NCBI RefSeq assembly: GCF_007988885.1
Contig: NZ_BJUZ01000001.1
Coordinates: 1,426,001 to 1,490,000 of the forward strand
Length of the DNA stretch: 64,000 nucleotides
Direction: 5' to 3'
Source: Gluconobacter wancherniae NBRC 103581
GTDB lineage: Bacteria; Pseudomonadota; Alphaproteobacteria; Acetobacterales; Acetobacteraceae
Positions 32,332-45,486 of the stretch are shown here, in pieces. The stretch's first letter is position 1; each line of letters starts with the position of its first letter. The notes under the pieces were generated by a model. That model ran no database searches. It saw only the letters and a program-made list of their open reading frames with translations, and was not told where the DNA came from. The position numbers and the translations under genes were made by a program.

Positions 32332-34026
32332 TTATCCCAACAGGACGTGCTCAGCTTCCTGAACGACCTCAGCAAGTGCATCTGCCTCGAACGGTGAGGC
32401 AAGACCGGCTTCCGCAACAAGCTCCGAAAATGGCTTGGAACCACCTTTTGCACATAAAGCGCGATAGGTTTCCAAAGTGCCCGCACTGTCAGCACGAGAG
32501 TGCAGCCAAAGCTGCAATGCACAGCACTGAGCGAGTGCATAATCAATATAATAGAATGGCAGTCGGTAGATATGCAGTTGCGCCTGCCAGCGGCCACCCT
32601 TCGCGGGATATGCCAGATCGCCCCAGTCGCGCCACGGCATGTAGAGCTTCTCAAGCCTCTGCCACGTCGCATGACGCTCTTCAGCGCTCATCTGTGGTTT
32701 TTCATAAACTTCGTGCTGAAAATGATCGACACAGACGCCATACGGGAAAAACGCCAGACTTCCGATCAAATGCATGCGCCGATAACGCTCAGCCGCACCA
32801 TCTTCGACCAGTTCTCCTATCTGTGGCCAGGTCAGAAATTCTAGCCCCATGGAATGAATTTCAGCAGCTTCCATGGTGGGCCAAATCTGATCGATCCAGG
32901 GCAGATCACGGCTTTTCCAGTTCTGGAACGCATGACCCATCTCGTGGGTAAACACCCCGATGTCATTATGTGTGCCGTTAAAATTGGCAAAAATATATGG
33001 CGTCCCTTCCGTCGGAAATGACGTGCAGAACCCGCCGCCTGCCTTGCCGTCCCGATTTTTGAGGTCGAGATAATCCTCATCGCGCATCCGGGCGTAAAAA
33101 CCGGCCATTTCTCCGCTAGCATCAAGATCACGGAACATTGTCTCCGCACGCTCGACCAGCAGATCATATCCTCCCGCAGGAACAGGGTTGCCTTTAGGGT
33201 CGATCAAGGCTTCGTCCCATGCCCGGAGGCGGTCCCAGCCCATTTCCAGGCGCCTGCGCTCCAGAATGGACTGGATCAGCGGGGTAACGTGGGTCAGCAC
33301 CTTTTCCCTGAATGCCGCGACCTGCGTGGGCCCATAATCCGTGCGCCGCATCCGGCGATAGCCCAGAGCGGTGTAGTTATCGAAACCTAAGGTTTTAGCC
33401 ATCCGGTCACGCAAAGAGACAAGCTTGCCATAAAGCTCATCAAGGGCCGCTCCATTTTCCTCAAAGAATGACCAGCGGGCTGTCTCAGCCGCATGCCGGA
33501 CATCGCGGTCCAAGCTTTCAAGGTAAGGCACGAGCCCTGAAAGGTTGAGCGACTTTCCATCAAACGGAATTTTCGCCGACGCGAGCAACGCGGTGTATTC
33601 GCCCGTCAGACGTGCCTCTTCCTCAAGGTCATGACTGATCCGCGGATCGAAAGTAGTTGTATCGGATTCCCACAACCGCACCACATGCGGCGTCACAATC
33701 TCCATCAGCCCTGCCCGATCAGGGTCCGCAAGAAGGCGCTTCTTGATTGTGATTTCGTGGTCTGTGGCAACAGGCGAAAGCCTGTCTGCGTAGTCACGTT
33801 CTGCCTTGGCAGCTTCATCCTGCGTATTACGCGAGAACTGGAGGTAAACGTGAGACGCCCAAGACTCATATTCCCTGCGTACGACGTCAAACGCCTGCAA
33901 AGCCTCCAGCCTGTGACCTGCATCCAGATATGCCGCGACTGCTGCATATCGTTCACGCAGAAAAACTTCGTCAGGACGCTGAAAAGAAAGAGTTGAGAAC
34001 GGAGGAATTGTTTGTGTCATGAACAC
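32332..34026 (-). CDS. M3-family oligoendopeptidase (PepF-like)
   Basis: Cytosolic zinc oligopeptidase of 564 residues. Zinc site GVFTHEMGHAFQNW (HExxH) and the third ligand region EAAEIHSMGLEFLTW about 25 residues on. N-terminal oligopeptidase_F domain precedes it. GTG 34026 has GGAGGA 11 bases upstream; ATG 34020 is the alternative. It may hydrolyse peptides imported by the OPT carrier nearby, which is inference. Confidence 0.92.
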   Translation of the reverse strand: MFMTQTIPPFSTLSFQRPDEVFLRERYAAVAAYLDAGHRLEALQAFDVVRREYESWASHVYLQFSRNTQDEAAKAERDYADRLSPVATDHEITIKKRLLADPDRAGLMEIVTPHVVRLWESDTTTFDPRISHDLEEEARLTGEYTALLASAKIPFDGKSLNLSGLVPYLESLDRDVRHAAETARWSFFEENGAALDELYGKLVSLRDRMAKTLGFDNYTALGYRRMRRTDYGPTQVAAFREKVLTHVTPLIQSILERRRLEMGWDRLRAWDEALIDPKGNPVPAGGYDLLVERAETMFRDLDASGEMAGFYARMRDEDYLDLKNRDGKAGGGFCTSFPTEGTPYIFANFNGTHNDIGVFTHEMGHAFQNWKSRDLPWIDQIWPTMEAAEIHSMGLEFLTWPQIGELVEDGAAERYRRMHLIGSLAFFPYGVCVDHFQHEVYEKPQMSAEERHATWQRLEKLYMPWRDWGDLAYPAKGGRWQAQLHIYRLPFYYIDYALAQCCALQLWLHSRADSAGTLETYRALCAKGGSKPFSELVAEAGLASPFEADALAEVVQEAEHVLLG

Positions 34027-34062
34027 GATGTTGGCATTCCTCCGCCCACGCGTCCATGCCTC

Positions 34063-36509
<2,447 letters not shown>

Positions 36510-36567
36510 CTACCCGCCAGACATCGACTTTGACCACACCCCAATTGCATAGCAGGCAACCTGAACA

Positions 36568-36607
36568 GCAAAATATAACCCGGCAGAATACGCATCCCAC
36601 CGGGGTT
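36568..36607 (-). terminator. Probable terminator after leuB
   Basis: On the minus strand AACCCCGG and CCGGGTT form a stem (one bulge, 16-base loop) followed by ATATTTT. It closes the ribosomal-leu operon, nine bases after the leuB stop. Confidence 0.45.
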
Positions 36608-36615
36608 CTTTAACT

Positions 36616-37725
36616 TTAGGCGAGCTTTTCCATTTCACGCAGAACAGCTTGACCCATCATTTCGGTACCAACACGTGCCATGCCCGGAGACATGATATCA
36701 GCCGTACGCAAACCTGTCGCAAGGACGTTGGAAACAGCCTGCTCAATGAGATCTGCATCATCAGAACGGTTCAGTGAATAACGCAGGAGCATTGCAAACG
36801 ACAGGATTTGAGCCAGAGGATTAGCAATCCCCTGCCCTGCGATATCGGGCGCGCTACCATGAATTGGCTCGTAAAGCGCATTACGCTTGCCGTCTTCCCG
36901 CACAACGCCAAGCGTTGCAGATGGAAGCATGCCCAAAGACCCGGTAAGCATGGAAGCCAGATCGGAAAGGATATCGCCAAAGAGATTACCGGTCACGATC
37001 ACATCAAACTGGTTCGGATTACGAACCAACTGCATGGCACAGTTGTCCGCCAGCATGTGGGACAATTCAACGTCCTGATACTCGCGCTTGTGCAGATCAG
37101 TCACGACCTCCTTCCACAGAAGGCCGCTTTCCATCACGTTACATTTCTCTACGGAGCACACACGGTTGTCGCGTTTGCGTGCGAGATCAAAGGCCACACG
37201 AGCAACGCGCTCAATTTCCGCCGTCGTATAAACTTCAGTATTGATACCGCGGCGGCCGCCATCCGGGAGCGTCTCGATACCGCGAGGCTCACCAAAATAG
37301 ATCCCGCCAACCGTCTCGCGAACGATCATAATATCGAGCCCGCGCACGACATCTGCCTTCAGGGCAGATGCATCGATCAGCGCATCGAAAAGCTGAGCAG
37401 GACGCAGATTTGCAAAAAGCTCAAGCTCCTTACGCAGCTTGAGAATAGCCACTTCGGGGCGCTTGTCGAAACCTACGTGACTCCATGCCGGATCTCCGAC
37501 AGAGCCAAACAGAATAGCATCGGACTGCTTGGCAAGATCGATGACTTCGTCACGAATGGGAACACCGTGTGCAGCAAGGGAAGCCGCACCAACCAGTTCT
37601 TCCGTAATCTCAAGACGGAGCCCGCGGTTAACACCAAGCCAATGCACAATACGTGCGACTTCGCGCATGACCTCGGGGCCAATACCGTCTCCGGCAAGAA
37701 CGAGAAGCTTGTGGGCTTCACTCAT
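36616..37725 (-). CDS. leuB: 3-isopropylmalate dehydrogenase
   Basis: Oxidative decarboxylation step of leucine synthesis. [12 protein letters not shown] at the N terminus, [11 protein letters not shown], the substrate/NAD region [21 protein letters not shown]. 369 residues from ATG 37725, overlapping the leuD stop by four bases. Confidence 0.96.
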   Translation of the reverse strand: MSEAHKLLVLAGDGIGPEVMREVARIVHWLGVNRGLRLEITEELVGAASLAAHGVPIRDEVIDLAKQSDAILFGSVGDPAWSHVGFDKRPEVAILKLRKELELFANLRPAQLFDALIDASALKADVVRGLDIMIVRETVGGIYFGEPRGIETLPDGGRRGINTEVYTTAEIERVARVAFDLARKRDNRVCSVEKCNVMESGLLWKEVVTDLHKREYQDVELSHMLADNCAMQLVRNPNQFDVIVTGNLFGDILSDLASMLTGSLGMLPSATLGVVREDGKRNALYEPIHGSAPDIAGQGIANPLAQILSFAMLLRYSLNRSDDADLIEQAVSNVLATGLRTADIMSPGMARVGTEMMGQAVLREMEKLA

Positions 37726-38348
37726 TTCGTTGTCTCCATGGTGATGGACGGCACCCATGCCCGGCTTGCCTGATGCTCGAATGTATTGATGGCGTCGTCG
37801 TGAGCCATGGTCTGCCCGATATCGTCCAACCCTTCGAGCAGAAGGTGGCGACGGAAAGGGTCAACGTCAAACGATACAGTTTCTCCATCCGGGCGAATAA
37901 TAACCTGCTTCTCAAGATCAACCGTCAGGCGGGAGTTGCTACCCTGCCGCGCATCATCCATCAGCATTTCGCAGATTTCACGTGGCAGACGGATCGGCAG
38001 AATGCCGTTCTTGAAGCAGTTGTTATGAAAAATATCTGCAAAACTCGGCGCGATGACGCATCGGATACCAAAATCCAGCAACGCCCAAGGAGCATGCTCA
38101 CGCGAAGATCCACATCCGAAATTATCGAGCGTAATCAGGATTTCCGCATGCCGGTATGGTTCCTGATTCAAAACAAACTCAGGCCGCTCAGCACCATTTC
38201 CGTCGTAGCGCTGGGCTGCAAAAGCATTTTTCCCAAGACCCGTACGCAGGATCGTCTTGAGAAAACGCGCAGGAATGATCTGATCGGTATCGATGTTTTC
38301 GTTCGGCATGGGCGCCGCAATGGCTGTCAGTTGCGTGAACTTATCCAT
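37722..38348 (-). CDS. leuD: Isopropylmalate isomerase small subunit
   Basis: 208 residues. [15 protein letters not shown] near the N terminus and the swivel-domain signature [16 protein letters not shown]. Forms the isomerase with LeuC. One-base overlap with leuC and four-base overlap with leuB. Confidence 0.96.
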   Translation of the reverse strand: MDKFTQLTAIAAPMPNENIDTDQIIPARFLKTILRTGLGKNAFAAQRYDGNGAERPEFVLNQEPYRHAEILITLDNFGCGSSREHAPWALLDFGIRCVIAPSFADIFHNNCFKNGILPIRLPREICEMLMDDARQGSNSRLTVDLEKQVIIRPDGETVSFDVDPFRRHLLLEGLDDIGQTMAHDDAINTFEHQASRAWVPSITMETTK

Positions 38349-39775
38349 TACACAGGCTCCCTGATCAGTTCCCTGACGTCACACAGCACGCCCGTAACAG
38401 CTGCTGCCGCAGCCATCGCGGGTGAACATAGATGTGTGCGACCGCCTGGCCCCTGCCGCCCCTCAAAATTTCGATTGGATGTAGAAGCACAACGCTGCCC
38501 CGGCGTCAGACGATCTGGGTTCATACCCAGACACATCGAACAACCCGCTTCCCGCCACTCAAAACCCGCGTCAAGGAAGATCTTGTCCAAACCCTCAGCT
38601 TCAGCCTCGCGCTTCACCAGACCAGAACCTGGAACGATCATCGCACGTACATTTGGCGCGACATGCCGCCCACGAACGATATCCGCGGCTGAGCGCAGGT
38701 CCTCGATCCTGCTATTCGTGCAGGAGCCAATGAACACCACATCAACAGGCGTACCTGCAATTTTCTGCCCTGCCTCAAGACCCATGTAATCCAGCGCACG
38801 TTGGACTTGAGCGGCTTGAGCTGGATCCTTGAAATCAGCTGGAGACGGGATAATCCCATCAACAGGAAGAACATCCTGCGGGCTATTTCCCCACGTTATC
38901 GACGGAACAATGTCTTCCGCACGCAGTGTAACTTCAGTGTCAAAATGAGCACCGTCATCTGACGCCAGTGTTCTCCAATACGCGCACGCCTGCTCAAACG
39001 CTTCACCCTTAGGTGCAAACGGACGGCCCTTCACATAGGAAAACGTTGTTTCATCCGGCGAAACCAGTCCAGCGCGCGCACCAGCCTCAATGGACATGTT
39101 GCAAAGCGTCATGCGCCCGGCCATGTCCAGATCCCGGATTGCAGAACCGGCAAATTCAATCACATGTCCCGTGCCGCCTGCGGTACCAATTCTGCCAATA
39201 ATGGCAAGCATGATATCCTTGGCAGTGACACCCACGCCTGTTTTGCCTTCCACGAACACACGCATGTTCTTTGCGGGACGCTGTAAAAGCGTCTGCGTCG
39301 CAAGAACATGTTCGACCTCGGAAGTACCGATACCGAAAGCAAGGGAACCCATCGCACCATGCGTTGAGGTATGACTGTCGCCACAGACGATGGTCATACC
39401 TGGCAGAGAGATTCCCTGCTCTGGCCCGACAACGTGGACAATCCCCTGCGAGGCAGACAGTAACGGAAAATAGGGAACGCCGAATTCGGCGACATTGCGC
39501 TCAAGCGTTTCGATCTGAAGGCGGCTTTCCGGCTCTTCAATCGGCTTAGAACGGTCCGAGGTGGGGACGTTGTGATCAACCACCGCAACTGTTGCATCCG
39601 GACGACGCACAGGGCGCCCGGCCAACCGCAGGCCTTCGAAGGCCTGCGGGCTTGTCACCTCGTGAACAAGATGACGGTCGATGTAGAGGATGCATGTCCC
39701 GTCTTCGAGACGTTCTACAATGTGATCGTCCCAGATCTTGTCAAAAAGTGTTCTGGGCGAATTCGAAACCTGCAT
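38348..39775 (-). CDS. leuC: Isopropylmalate isomerase large subunit
   Basis: 475 residues, aconitase family. [20 protein letters not shown], the [4Fe-4S] cysteines in IGSCTNSR and [10 protein letters not shown]. It begins only 17 bases after the rplS stop, so leucine genes appear to ride on the ribosomal-protein/tRNA-methylase operon. No leader peptide or T-box was seen between them. Confidence 0.96.
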   Translation of the reverse strand: MQVSNSPRTLFDKIWDDHIVERLEDGTCILYIDRHLVHEVTSPQAFEGLRLAGRPVRRPDATVAVVDHNVPTSDRSKPIEEPESRLQIETLERNVAEFGVPYFPLLSASQGIVHVVGPEQGISLPGMTIVCGDSHTSTHGAMGSLAFGIGTSEVEHVLATQTLLQRPAKNMRVFVEGKTGVGVTAKDIMLAIIGRIGTAGGTGHVIEFAGSAIRDLDMAGRMTLCNMSIEAGARAGLVSPDETTFSYVKGRPFAPKGEAFEQACAYWRTLASDDGAHFDTEVTLRAEDIVPSITWGNSPQDVLPVDGIIPSPADFKDPAQAAQVQRALDYMGLEAGQKIAGTPVDVVFIGSCTNSRIEDLRSAADIVRGRHVAPNVRAMIVPGSGLVKREAEAEGLDKIFLDAGFEWREAGCSMCLGMNPDRLTPGQRCASTSNRNFEGRQGPGGRTHLCSPAMAAAAAVTGVLCDVRELIREPV

Positions 39776-39792
39776 CCTGTCTACTCCCGACT

Positions 39793-40185
39793 TTACGAGG
39801 CGGCCTTGGCGCCATCCTTCGGTAGATCGCGCGGACGCTCCGCAATACGTGCGGACTTACCCGAACGACCACGCAGATAATAAAGCTTTGCACGACGAAC
39901 CTTACCACGACGAACAACTTCGATGCTCGCAATGGACGGTGCATAAAGCGGGAATACGCGCTCGACGCCTTCACCGTTAGAAATCTTGCGAACCGTGAAG
40001 TTGCTGTTCAGCGCCTTGTTGGAACGGGCGATAACAACGCCTTCGAAGGTCTGCACGCGCTCACGCGTGCCTTCGACAACGCGAACGCCAACGCGCACGG
40101 TGTCACCAGCGATGAACTCGGGAACGGCACGGATTGCGGAAAGACGCTCGATCTCGCGCGCCTCATACTGCTGGATAATGTTCAT
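39793..40185 (-). CDS. rplS: Ribosomal protein L19
   Basis: 130 residues from ATG 40185: [52 protein letters not shown]. The Ala-rich C-terminal tail is an alphaproteobacterial feature. Located between trmD and leuC. Confidence 0.96.
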   Translation of the reverse strand: MNIIQQYEAREIERLSAIRAVPEFIAGDTVRVGVRVVEGTRERVQTFEGVVIARSNKALNSNFTVRKISNGEGVERVFPLYAPSIASIEVVRRGKVRRAKLYYLRGRSGKSARIAERPRDLPKDGAKAAS

Positions 40186-40210
40186 GACCAAACTCCTGAA
40201 AACAAAACTC

Positions 40211-40915
40211 TTAATGAATCTGCTGCCGCGCAAGATACGCATCCCAGAGGTCCGGGCGACGTGCCTTTGTGACGGCGATTGACTGCTCGTGACGCCAGTT
40301 TGCAATGGCGCCATGATGACCGGAGAGCAGGACTTCAGGCGTTTCTCGCCCTTCCCACACTGCCGGCTTGGTATATTGCGGGTACTCTAGCAGACCGTCC
40401 GTGAAGCTCTCGTCCTGACCGCTGATATCAGATCCCATGACACCCGGCAGAAGCCGGACGCATGCATCAAGCAGCGCCAGTGCAGGAATTTCACCGCCGG
40501 ACAATACGAAATCACCCATGCAGAACTGGTCGATTCCATGCTTTTCGAGCACACGCTCGTCCACACCTTCAAATCGACCACAGAGGACAACCACGCCTGG
40601 CCCGACGGAAAGACGCTCCGCATCCTCGTGCGTCATGCGACGGCCGCGGGGGGTGGGATAGACGATTGGACGGCCATCAAGCGCAGGAAGCGCATTAAGG
40701 GCTGAATCCAGAACATCTGCCCGCATCACCATGCCCGCACCACCGCCAAAGGGCGTATCGTCAACTGCACGGTGGCGCCCAAGTCCATGCATACGCAGAT
40801 CATGCGCTTCGCAGGACCAGATTCCGCGCTCAAGTGCTCGTCCAGCGAGAGAAAACCCCAGCGGCCCCGGAAACATATCCGGGAACAGGCTGAGGATATC
40901 CGCTCGCCAGCTCAT
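40211..40915 (-). CDS. trmD: tRNA (guanine37-N1)-methyltransferase
   Basis: SPOUT methylase modifying G37. 234 residues: [22 protein letters not shown] at the start, the trefoil-knot segment [18 protein letters not shown], and [14 protein letters not shown] with [14 protein letters not shown] near the end. Four-base overlap with rimM. Confidence 0.96.
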   Translation of the reverse strand: MSWRADILSLFPDMFPGPLGFSLAGRALERGIWSCEAHDLRMHGLGRHRAVDDTPFGGGAGMVMRADVLDSALNALPALDGRPIVYPTPRGRRMTHEDAERLSVGPGVVVLCGRFEGVDERVLEKHGIDQFCMGDFVLSGGEIPALALLDACVRLLPGVMGSDISGQDESFTDGLLEYPQYTKPAVWEGRETPEVLLSGHHGAIANWRHEQSIAVTKARRPDLWDAYLARQQIH

Positions 40916-41454
40916 GCGCGCACCTGCACGTCGCCATCAAGGTCACCCTCGACTTCAACCATCGGCGGCGGGATCACCACAACCTGACGGCCTGCAAGAT
41001 CAACATGCGGGACACAGGCCATCGTGAACGGTATGATCAATCCACGATCAATTTCGATGCTGACCCCAGCACCATAATCGTGAACGATTACGACCGTACC
41101 AAGCTCATCTCCAGCCTCGGAAACGGCGACCATACCAATCAGATCAGTATGATAGAATTCGTCTTCCTCGGCGGCGGGAAGCTGCTCACGCGCCACATAC
41201 AAACGACGGTTGACCACGCGCTCCACAGCCGTCCGGTCCGAAACGGTCTGACCGTTCCGATCCGTCAGCGCAGCAACACCAGGCGATACCCACCGAACAA
41301 CCCATTCTTCACCCTGCTCATCATGCAGCGTACCGAATTCCTCGACCGAAACCGGATCATCAGTGGCTGCATGCAGACGCACAAGGCCACGCACACCATG
41401 GGGGCGACCAATAGTGGCGACCAGTACATCGCTTTCAGGGTTAAAACGGGTCAT
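40912..41454 (-). CDS. rimM: 16S rRNA processing protein RimM
   Basis: 30S maturation factor. 180 residues with N-terminal [18 protein letters not shown] and a C-terminal PRC-barrel ([20 protein letters not shown] ... [16 protein letters not shown]). In the conserved rpsP-rimM-trmD-rplS order. Confidence 0.95.
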   Translation of the reverse strand: MTRFNPESDVLVATIGRPHGVRGLVRLHAATDDPVSVEEFGTLHDEQGEEWVVRWVSPGVAALTDRNGQTVSDRTAVERVVNRRLYVAREQLPAAEEDEFYHTDLIGMVAVSEAGDELGTVVIVHDYGAGVSIEIDRGLIIPFTMACVPHVDLAGRQVVVIPPPMVEVEGDLDGDVQVRA

Positions 41455-41485
41455 TGCTCAGGCAGCCTACAAGATCAATGAATGA

Positions 41486-41830
41486 TCAGGCTGCAGCAGC
41501 GGCAGAAGCAGCAGCGGCACGCTCCTGGGCGCGTTTCTTCGGAGCAGACTTCTTCGGCTGCTCACGATATTCCGGCTTCGGAGCCAGACCAGCGTTACCA
41601 AGAAAACGTGCAACGCGATCAGTTGCCTGTGCGCCATTGGAGAGCCAGTGCTTGATGCGCTCATCATTCAGGTTGATGCGATCTGCATGATCAGAAGGCA
41701 GCATCGGGTTGTAGGAACCAACCTTCTCAATGAAACGGCCGTCACGTGGGCTACGGCTGTCTGCAACAACGATGTGATAGTAAGGGCGCTTCTTGGCACC
41801 GGCGCGGGAAAGACGAATCTTGAGGCTCAT
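41486..41830 (-). CDS. rpsP: Ribosomal protein S16
   Basis: 114 residues: [42 protein letters not shown], and an Ala/Lys-rich C-terminal extension common in this class. First gene of the ribosomal part of the operon, with AGGAGTTTTTC just upstream. Confidence 0.96.
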   Translation of the reverse strand: MSLKIRLSRAGAKKRPYYHIVVADSRSPRDGRFIEKVGSYNPMLPSDHADRINLNDERIKHWLSNGAQATDRVARFLGNAGLAPKPEYREQPKKSAPKKRAQERAAAASAAAAA

Positions 41831-41872
41831 GAAAAACTCCTGAACGATTAATTTTAAAAAACTATGGGCTGA

Positions 41873-43288
41873 TCAGACGAAGGGAGGACGCCCACCGGGC
41901 TTACCCATCCCCTTCATCATATCACCCAGACCACCTGCCCCGCCCATGCTCCGCATCAGACCAGAAAGACCCATCTTGCTGATCCGCTTCATCATGGTGG
42001 ACATATCGTCAAACTGCTTGAGCAAGCGGTTGACTTCCGGAACGGTGGTACCCGCCCCAGATGCAATCCGCTTCTTGCGAGATGCCTTGATGATCCCAGG
42101 AGTTTTGCGCTCCTGTTTGGTCATCGAAGAGATGATTGCCTTGTGACGCTTGAAGATCGACGTATCGATCTCCTTGTCACCCAACGCATCCTTGAGCTTC
42201 CCCATTCCAGGCAACATACCAAGAATGCCCGAGATCGATCCCATGCGATTGATCTGATCGATCTGGGAGACATAATCATCCAGATCAAACTTTCCGGCGA
42301 GCATCTTCTTGGCAACGCGCTCGCCTTCCTCGTGATCGAGCGTTTCAGACGCACGCTCCACGAGACCGGCGATATCACCCAACCCAAGAATACGGCCAGC
42401 CACACGCTCTGGGTGAAACTCCTCAAGAGCCTCCAGCTTTTCGCCAGAACCCGTCAGCTTGATTGGCGCACCCGTAATCGCCTTCATGGAAAGTGCGGCA
42501 CCACCACGGGCGTCACCATCCATACGGCTCATAACAACGCCAGTAATTCCAACAGCCTCGTTAAAGGCTTTGGCGGTATTTACAGCGTCCTGCCCCGTCA
42601 TGGCGTCAACGACCAACAGCGTTTCTGCCGGGTTCGTGACGGCCCGCACCTGACGGACCTCATCCATCAAAGTCTCATCGATAGACAGACGACCTGCCGT
42701 ATCGAGAATGACGATGTCATATCCTTCGCGCCGACCAGTCTCCAGTGCGCGCTTCGCGATATCAACAGGCGATTGCTCGGCGACGATTGGCAGCGACACA
42801 ACCAAACCGGTCTGCGCATTCACACGCTCAGCAAGTTGCTGAAGCTGGAGCTGAGCCGCAGGTCGCTGAACGTCCAAACTGGCCAGCAACACTTTCTTGC
42901 GTTCGCGCCCAGAAAGACGCAGCGCGATCTTGCCCGATGTGGTGGTTTTACCAGAACCCTGCAAACCAACCATCAACACCGGGACCGGCGCTGTTGCAGA
43001 CAGATTCAGAGGAACTGCCCCTGCCCCGCCAAGAGCATCAATCAGTGCATCATTGACAATTTTTGCGACGGCTTGACCTGGAGAGACGCTTTCCAGCACC
43101 TCATGGCCGACAGCCCGTTCCCGCACTTTATTGACGAAATCACGAACAACAGGAAGCGCAACGTCTGCCTCAAGCATCGCCAGACGGACTTCGCGCATTG
43201 CCTCAGTGACATCACCTTCAGAGAGCTTTCCATTCTTGGAAAGTCCTTCGAGGACACCGGACATCTTGCCTGAAAGTTGTTCGAACAA
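41873..43288 (-). CDS. ffh: Signal recognition particle protein Ffh (SRP54)
   Basis: GTPase binding 4.5S RNA and signal sequences. N domain, G domain with GLQGSGKTTTSGKIA, DTAGRLSIDE and TKLDG-equivalent (VMSRMDGDARGGAALS), then a Met-rich M domain ending GGLGDMMKGMGKPGGRPPF. 471 residues from a TTG at 43288, because the conserved MFEQLSGKMSGVLEGL start aligns with it; the next ATG (43264) would cut the N domain. AGGGTGG precedes the TTG. Confidence 0.94.
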   Translation of the reverse strand: MFEQLSGKMSGVLEGLSKNGKLSEGDVTEAMREVRLAMLEADVALPVVRDFVNKVRERAVGHEVLESVSPGQAVAKIVNDALIDALGGAGAVPLNLSATAPVPVLMVGLQGSGKTTTSGKIALRLSGRERKKVLLASLDVQRPAAQLQLQQLAERVNAQTGLVVSLPIVAEQSPVDIAKRALETGRREGYDIVILDTAGRLSIDETLMDEVRQVRAVTNPAETLLVVDAMTGQDAVNTAKAFNEAVGITGVVMSRMDGDARGGAALSMKAITGAPIKLTGSGEKLEALEEFHPERVAGRILGLGDIAGLVERASETLDHEEGERVAKKMLAGKFDLDDYVSQIDQINRMGSISGILGMLPGMGKLKDALGDKEIDTSIFKRHKAIISSMTKQERKTPGIIKASRKKRIASGAGTTVPEVNRLLKQFDDMSTMMKRISKMGLSGLMRSMGGAGGLGDMMKGMGKPGGRPPFV

Positions 43289-43302
43289 CGGGCCACCCTA
43301 TG

Positions 43303-43348
43303 ACAAACAAAAACACGCCACTGCGCGAGCCTTCGCGATGTGGCGTGT
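43303..43348 (-). terminator. Intrinsic terminator after the Spy/CpxP-like gene
   Basis: On the minus strand ACACGCCAC pairs with GTGGCGTGT (18-base loop with a small inner stem), followed by TTTTTGTTTG. It separates the Spy/CpxP-like gene from ffh, which starts 15 bases further on. Confidence 0.8.
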
Positions 43349-43414
43349 CCGAAAACAGGACCGATTTACTGCCTGCCGCAATATACGTCAAGCAGATTGA
43401 TCCTTACCCCCCGA

Positions 43415-43927
43415 TCAGGGAGCTTCAGGCTCTGGCGTATCGCTTTTTTTCATCAGCGCCCAGAGCTGTTCGTGCAGCGCCTTCATCTTATCTGCAGTCT
43501 CACGCGCCTGCTTTCTCTGAGCAGGCGTCAGCAGATCATGCAGCTTTTCCATAATCTCTAGCCTAGCCTGCTCTTCACGAACATGGAGAGCGTTTTCCTG
43601 ACGCAGAAGATCCGCAAGCTTGGTGCGATCAAGTGCCCCTTCAGACATCAAGGCGTCCCCAATCTGCTCGTGCAGCGCACGGCCATCCTTGCGCAGTCCT
43701 GCATCATCTTTCTTTGCCTGCTCACTGATAATACGCCATTGCACCTTCTGCTCTGCCGTCAATTCAACACCCGGTGGCACAGGAAGATGGCCATGAGGCC
43801 CCATACCAGGGCCTCGCCCCCCCATCATCGGCGGTGGCACATCCTGCGCCGCAGCCATTACTGGCAGAAATGCCGTTCCAGCCAGCAGAAGGGCACTCCC
43901 CATGCCCATAAGAAATTTACCAGACAT
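43415..43927 (-). CDS. Periplasmic Spy/CpxP-like (LTXXQ) protein
   Basis: 170 residues from ATG 43927 with a signal peptide ending VMAAAQ. A Gly/Pro/His-rich linker follows (MMGGRGPGMGPHGHLPVPPG), then an all-helical domain with two LTXXQ-type motifs (ELTAEQKVQWRI; LLTPAQRKQARE). Such proteins act as periplasmic chaperones or metal/stress sensors. The linker could bind metal; this is inference. Own terminator downstream. Confidence 0.8.
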   Translation of the reverse strand: MSGKFLMGMGSALLLAGTAFLPVMAAAQDVPPPMMGGRGPGMGPHGHLPVPPGVELTAEQKVQWRIISEQAKKDDAGLRKDGRALHEQIGDALMSEGALDRTKLADLLRQENALHVREEQARLEIMEKLHDLLTPAQRKQARETADKMKALHEQLWALMKKSDTPEPEAP

Positions 43928-44115
43928 GATACGCTCCAGTTTATGCAAAACATTAGGGCACGCCACCGCGCCCTCCCCCCGAAGGTAAGCATGAAACCCT
44001 GTTACAGAGCTGCCACCCCCCGGTTTCGAAATGTGATCGTGCTGATTTTATGTAACTAACTGACATATCCTCCGAATTCCCCACTTGACGCTCCGGGCAA
44101 GACATAGCAAACCAC

Positions 44116-44155
44116 GCCTCGTCGCCCACGAGGCGCGACTCCAGTCCTACTGGAG
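44116..44155. other. Two small hairpins in front of tRNA-Ser
   Basis: GCCTCGT (44116-44122) / ACGAGGC (44128-44134) and CTCCAG (44139-44144) / CTGGAG (44150-44155). The second ends two bases before the tRNA 5' end. They may be leader structures processed by RNase P or remnants of an earlier junction. Confidence 0.4.
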
Positions 44156-44157
44156 AT

Positions 44158-44247
<90 letters not shown>

Positions 44248-44485
44248 TATAAATCAAAAAATCCCAAATTTTTCAGGTAGTTATCTGATTTATCAAATCC
44301 ATCCCACCTTGGGTTCCATCTTAAAAAATGCGTCATTGTCCGCCGCTTGGACGCGATATACGTCGTCTTGTAAATTTATCGATGCGGCTTGGAGGGTTCG
44401 AGGCACCGTAATTTACGAATTTTTTGGCAGTCAACTGGGATTAAGGTTCCAGATGATGATTTTCGCTCTGCGATTTAAGCAGGAC

Positions 44486-45373
44486 GAGGGTTTCATGCTC
44501 TGGGTTGCTACGAGGCCGCGTTAATCCGCTCCAGAAAGAGGAAGCGGCGCATGTTGTAGACGATATTGGCCAGTCCGATCCTCATGGTGGCCCGGCTGAT
44601 GCCGACTGTTCCGATAAATAGTCCGGCCTGTGATTTCTGATCGATGGAAACATGCAATTTGTGGCCAAAGAACGGAATGGCATGATCCGTTGACGGGATC
44701 GTCCCATCATCCTGCCGTTTTGCTTTGGTGAACTTCAGTGTCCAGCGCGCATGGCGATCCTTGTGGGACAATCTGGATGGCTTATCTTGCCAGCCTTCAG
44801 GAATACGCCCTGCCCGGAGGTCGGCTTCCTCAGTGTTGGTATTGCGCTGCTTTGGAGCGGCTACCACTGTTGCATCTAGGATCTGCCCCGACATCGGCAG
44901 ATAGCCTGCGTTCCGCAGGGTTGTATCAAAGCGATTGAACAGTCTTTCAATAACTCCCGCCTGAGTCAGACGTTCACGGAACAGCCAGACCGCTTTGGCA
45001 TCAGGCACCCGGTCCGACAGCCCCAGGCCAAGGAAACGCATGAATGACAGACGGTCGTTGATCAGATATTCCGTCCGTTCATCAGACAAATTGTTCAGCG
45101 TCTGGATCACCAGGATTTTTAATATCAGCACCGGATCAAATAGCGGTCGTCCGCCCTTGCTTCCATCGGAATACGCCAGGGTCTTTTCCTGATCAGGACG
45201 GAACGTTTCAAAATCCACAGTCCGGGAAAACGCTTCGAGCTGATCGCCAAGCCCGCTCAACCGAGCAAGCCGCTCTTCAACATCAAAAAATCCCGCCTGC
45301 TTCACGATCCATACTCCAATCAACGCAAGGAAAATGGAATCACAGAGCAGACCTCAAAACCAGAGGGTTTTTC
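44486..45373 (-). mobile_element. IS5-family insertion element with a shortened transposase
   Basis: The ends carry imperfect inverted repeats: around CTCTGGGTTG on the left (44498-44507) and CTCTGGTTTTG read inward on the right (about 45356-45366). Homologous copies of the right end recur at 47060. The element is about 890 bases; full relatives with a complete transposase would be near 1.1-1.2 kb. The difference fits the missing transposase middle. Boundaries are approximate. Confidence 0.75.
44508..45305 (-). pseudogene. IS5-family transposase with an internal in-frame deletion
   Basis: GTG at 45305 starts VKQAGFFDVEERLARLSGLG; the DUF772-type N-terminal domain (GRPLFDPVLILKILVIQ; RLSFMRFLGLGLSDRVPD) and the first catalytic Asp in GQILDATVV are present. 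After FFGHKLHVSIDQKS the sequence jumps to QAGLFIGTVGISRATMRIGL, the extreme C-terminal end. About 85 residues with the second Asp and the VEHVFA Glu region are absent. The 265-residue product cannot have a full DDE site, so the copy is probably inactive unless helped in trans. Confidence 0.8.
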
Positions 45374-45486
45374 GAACCATCCACCTTGAGGCATTCATGA
45401 TATCGTGCCCTAATCAAGGCTGAAATGTTTAATCTTTACCATTCTTTATTTTTACACCTGTAAAAACAACAATCAGGAGATAAAAT

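Noticed and set aside
36808-37773. 321-codon plus-strand frame antisense to leuB
   Set aside because: Mirror of leuB on the other strand; leuB motifs are decisive.
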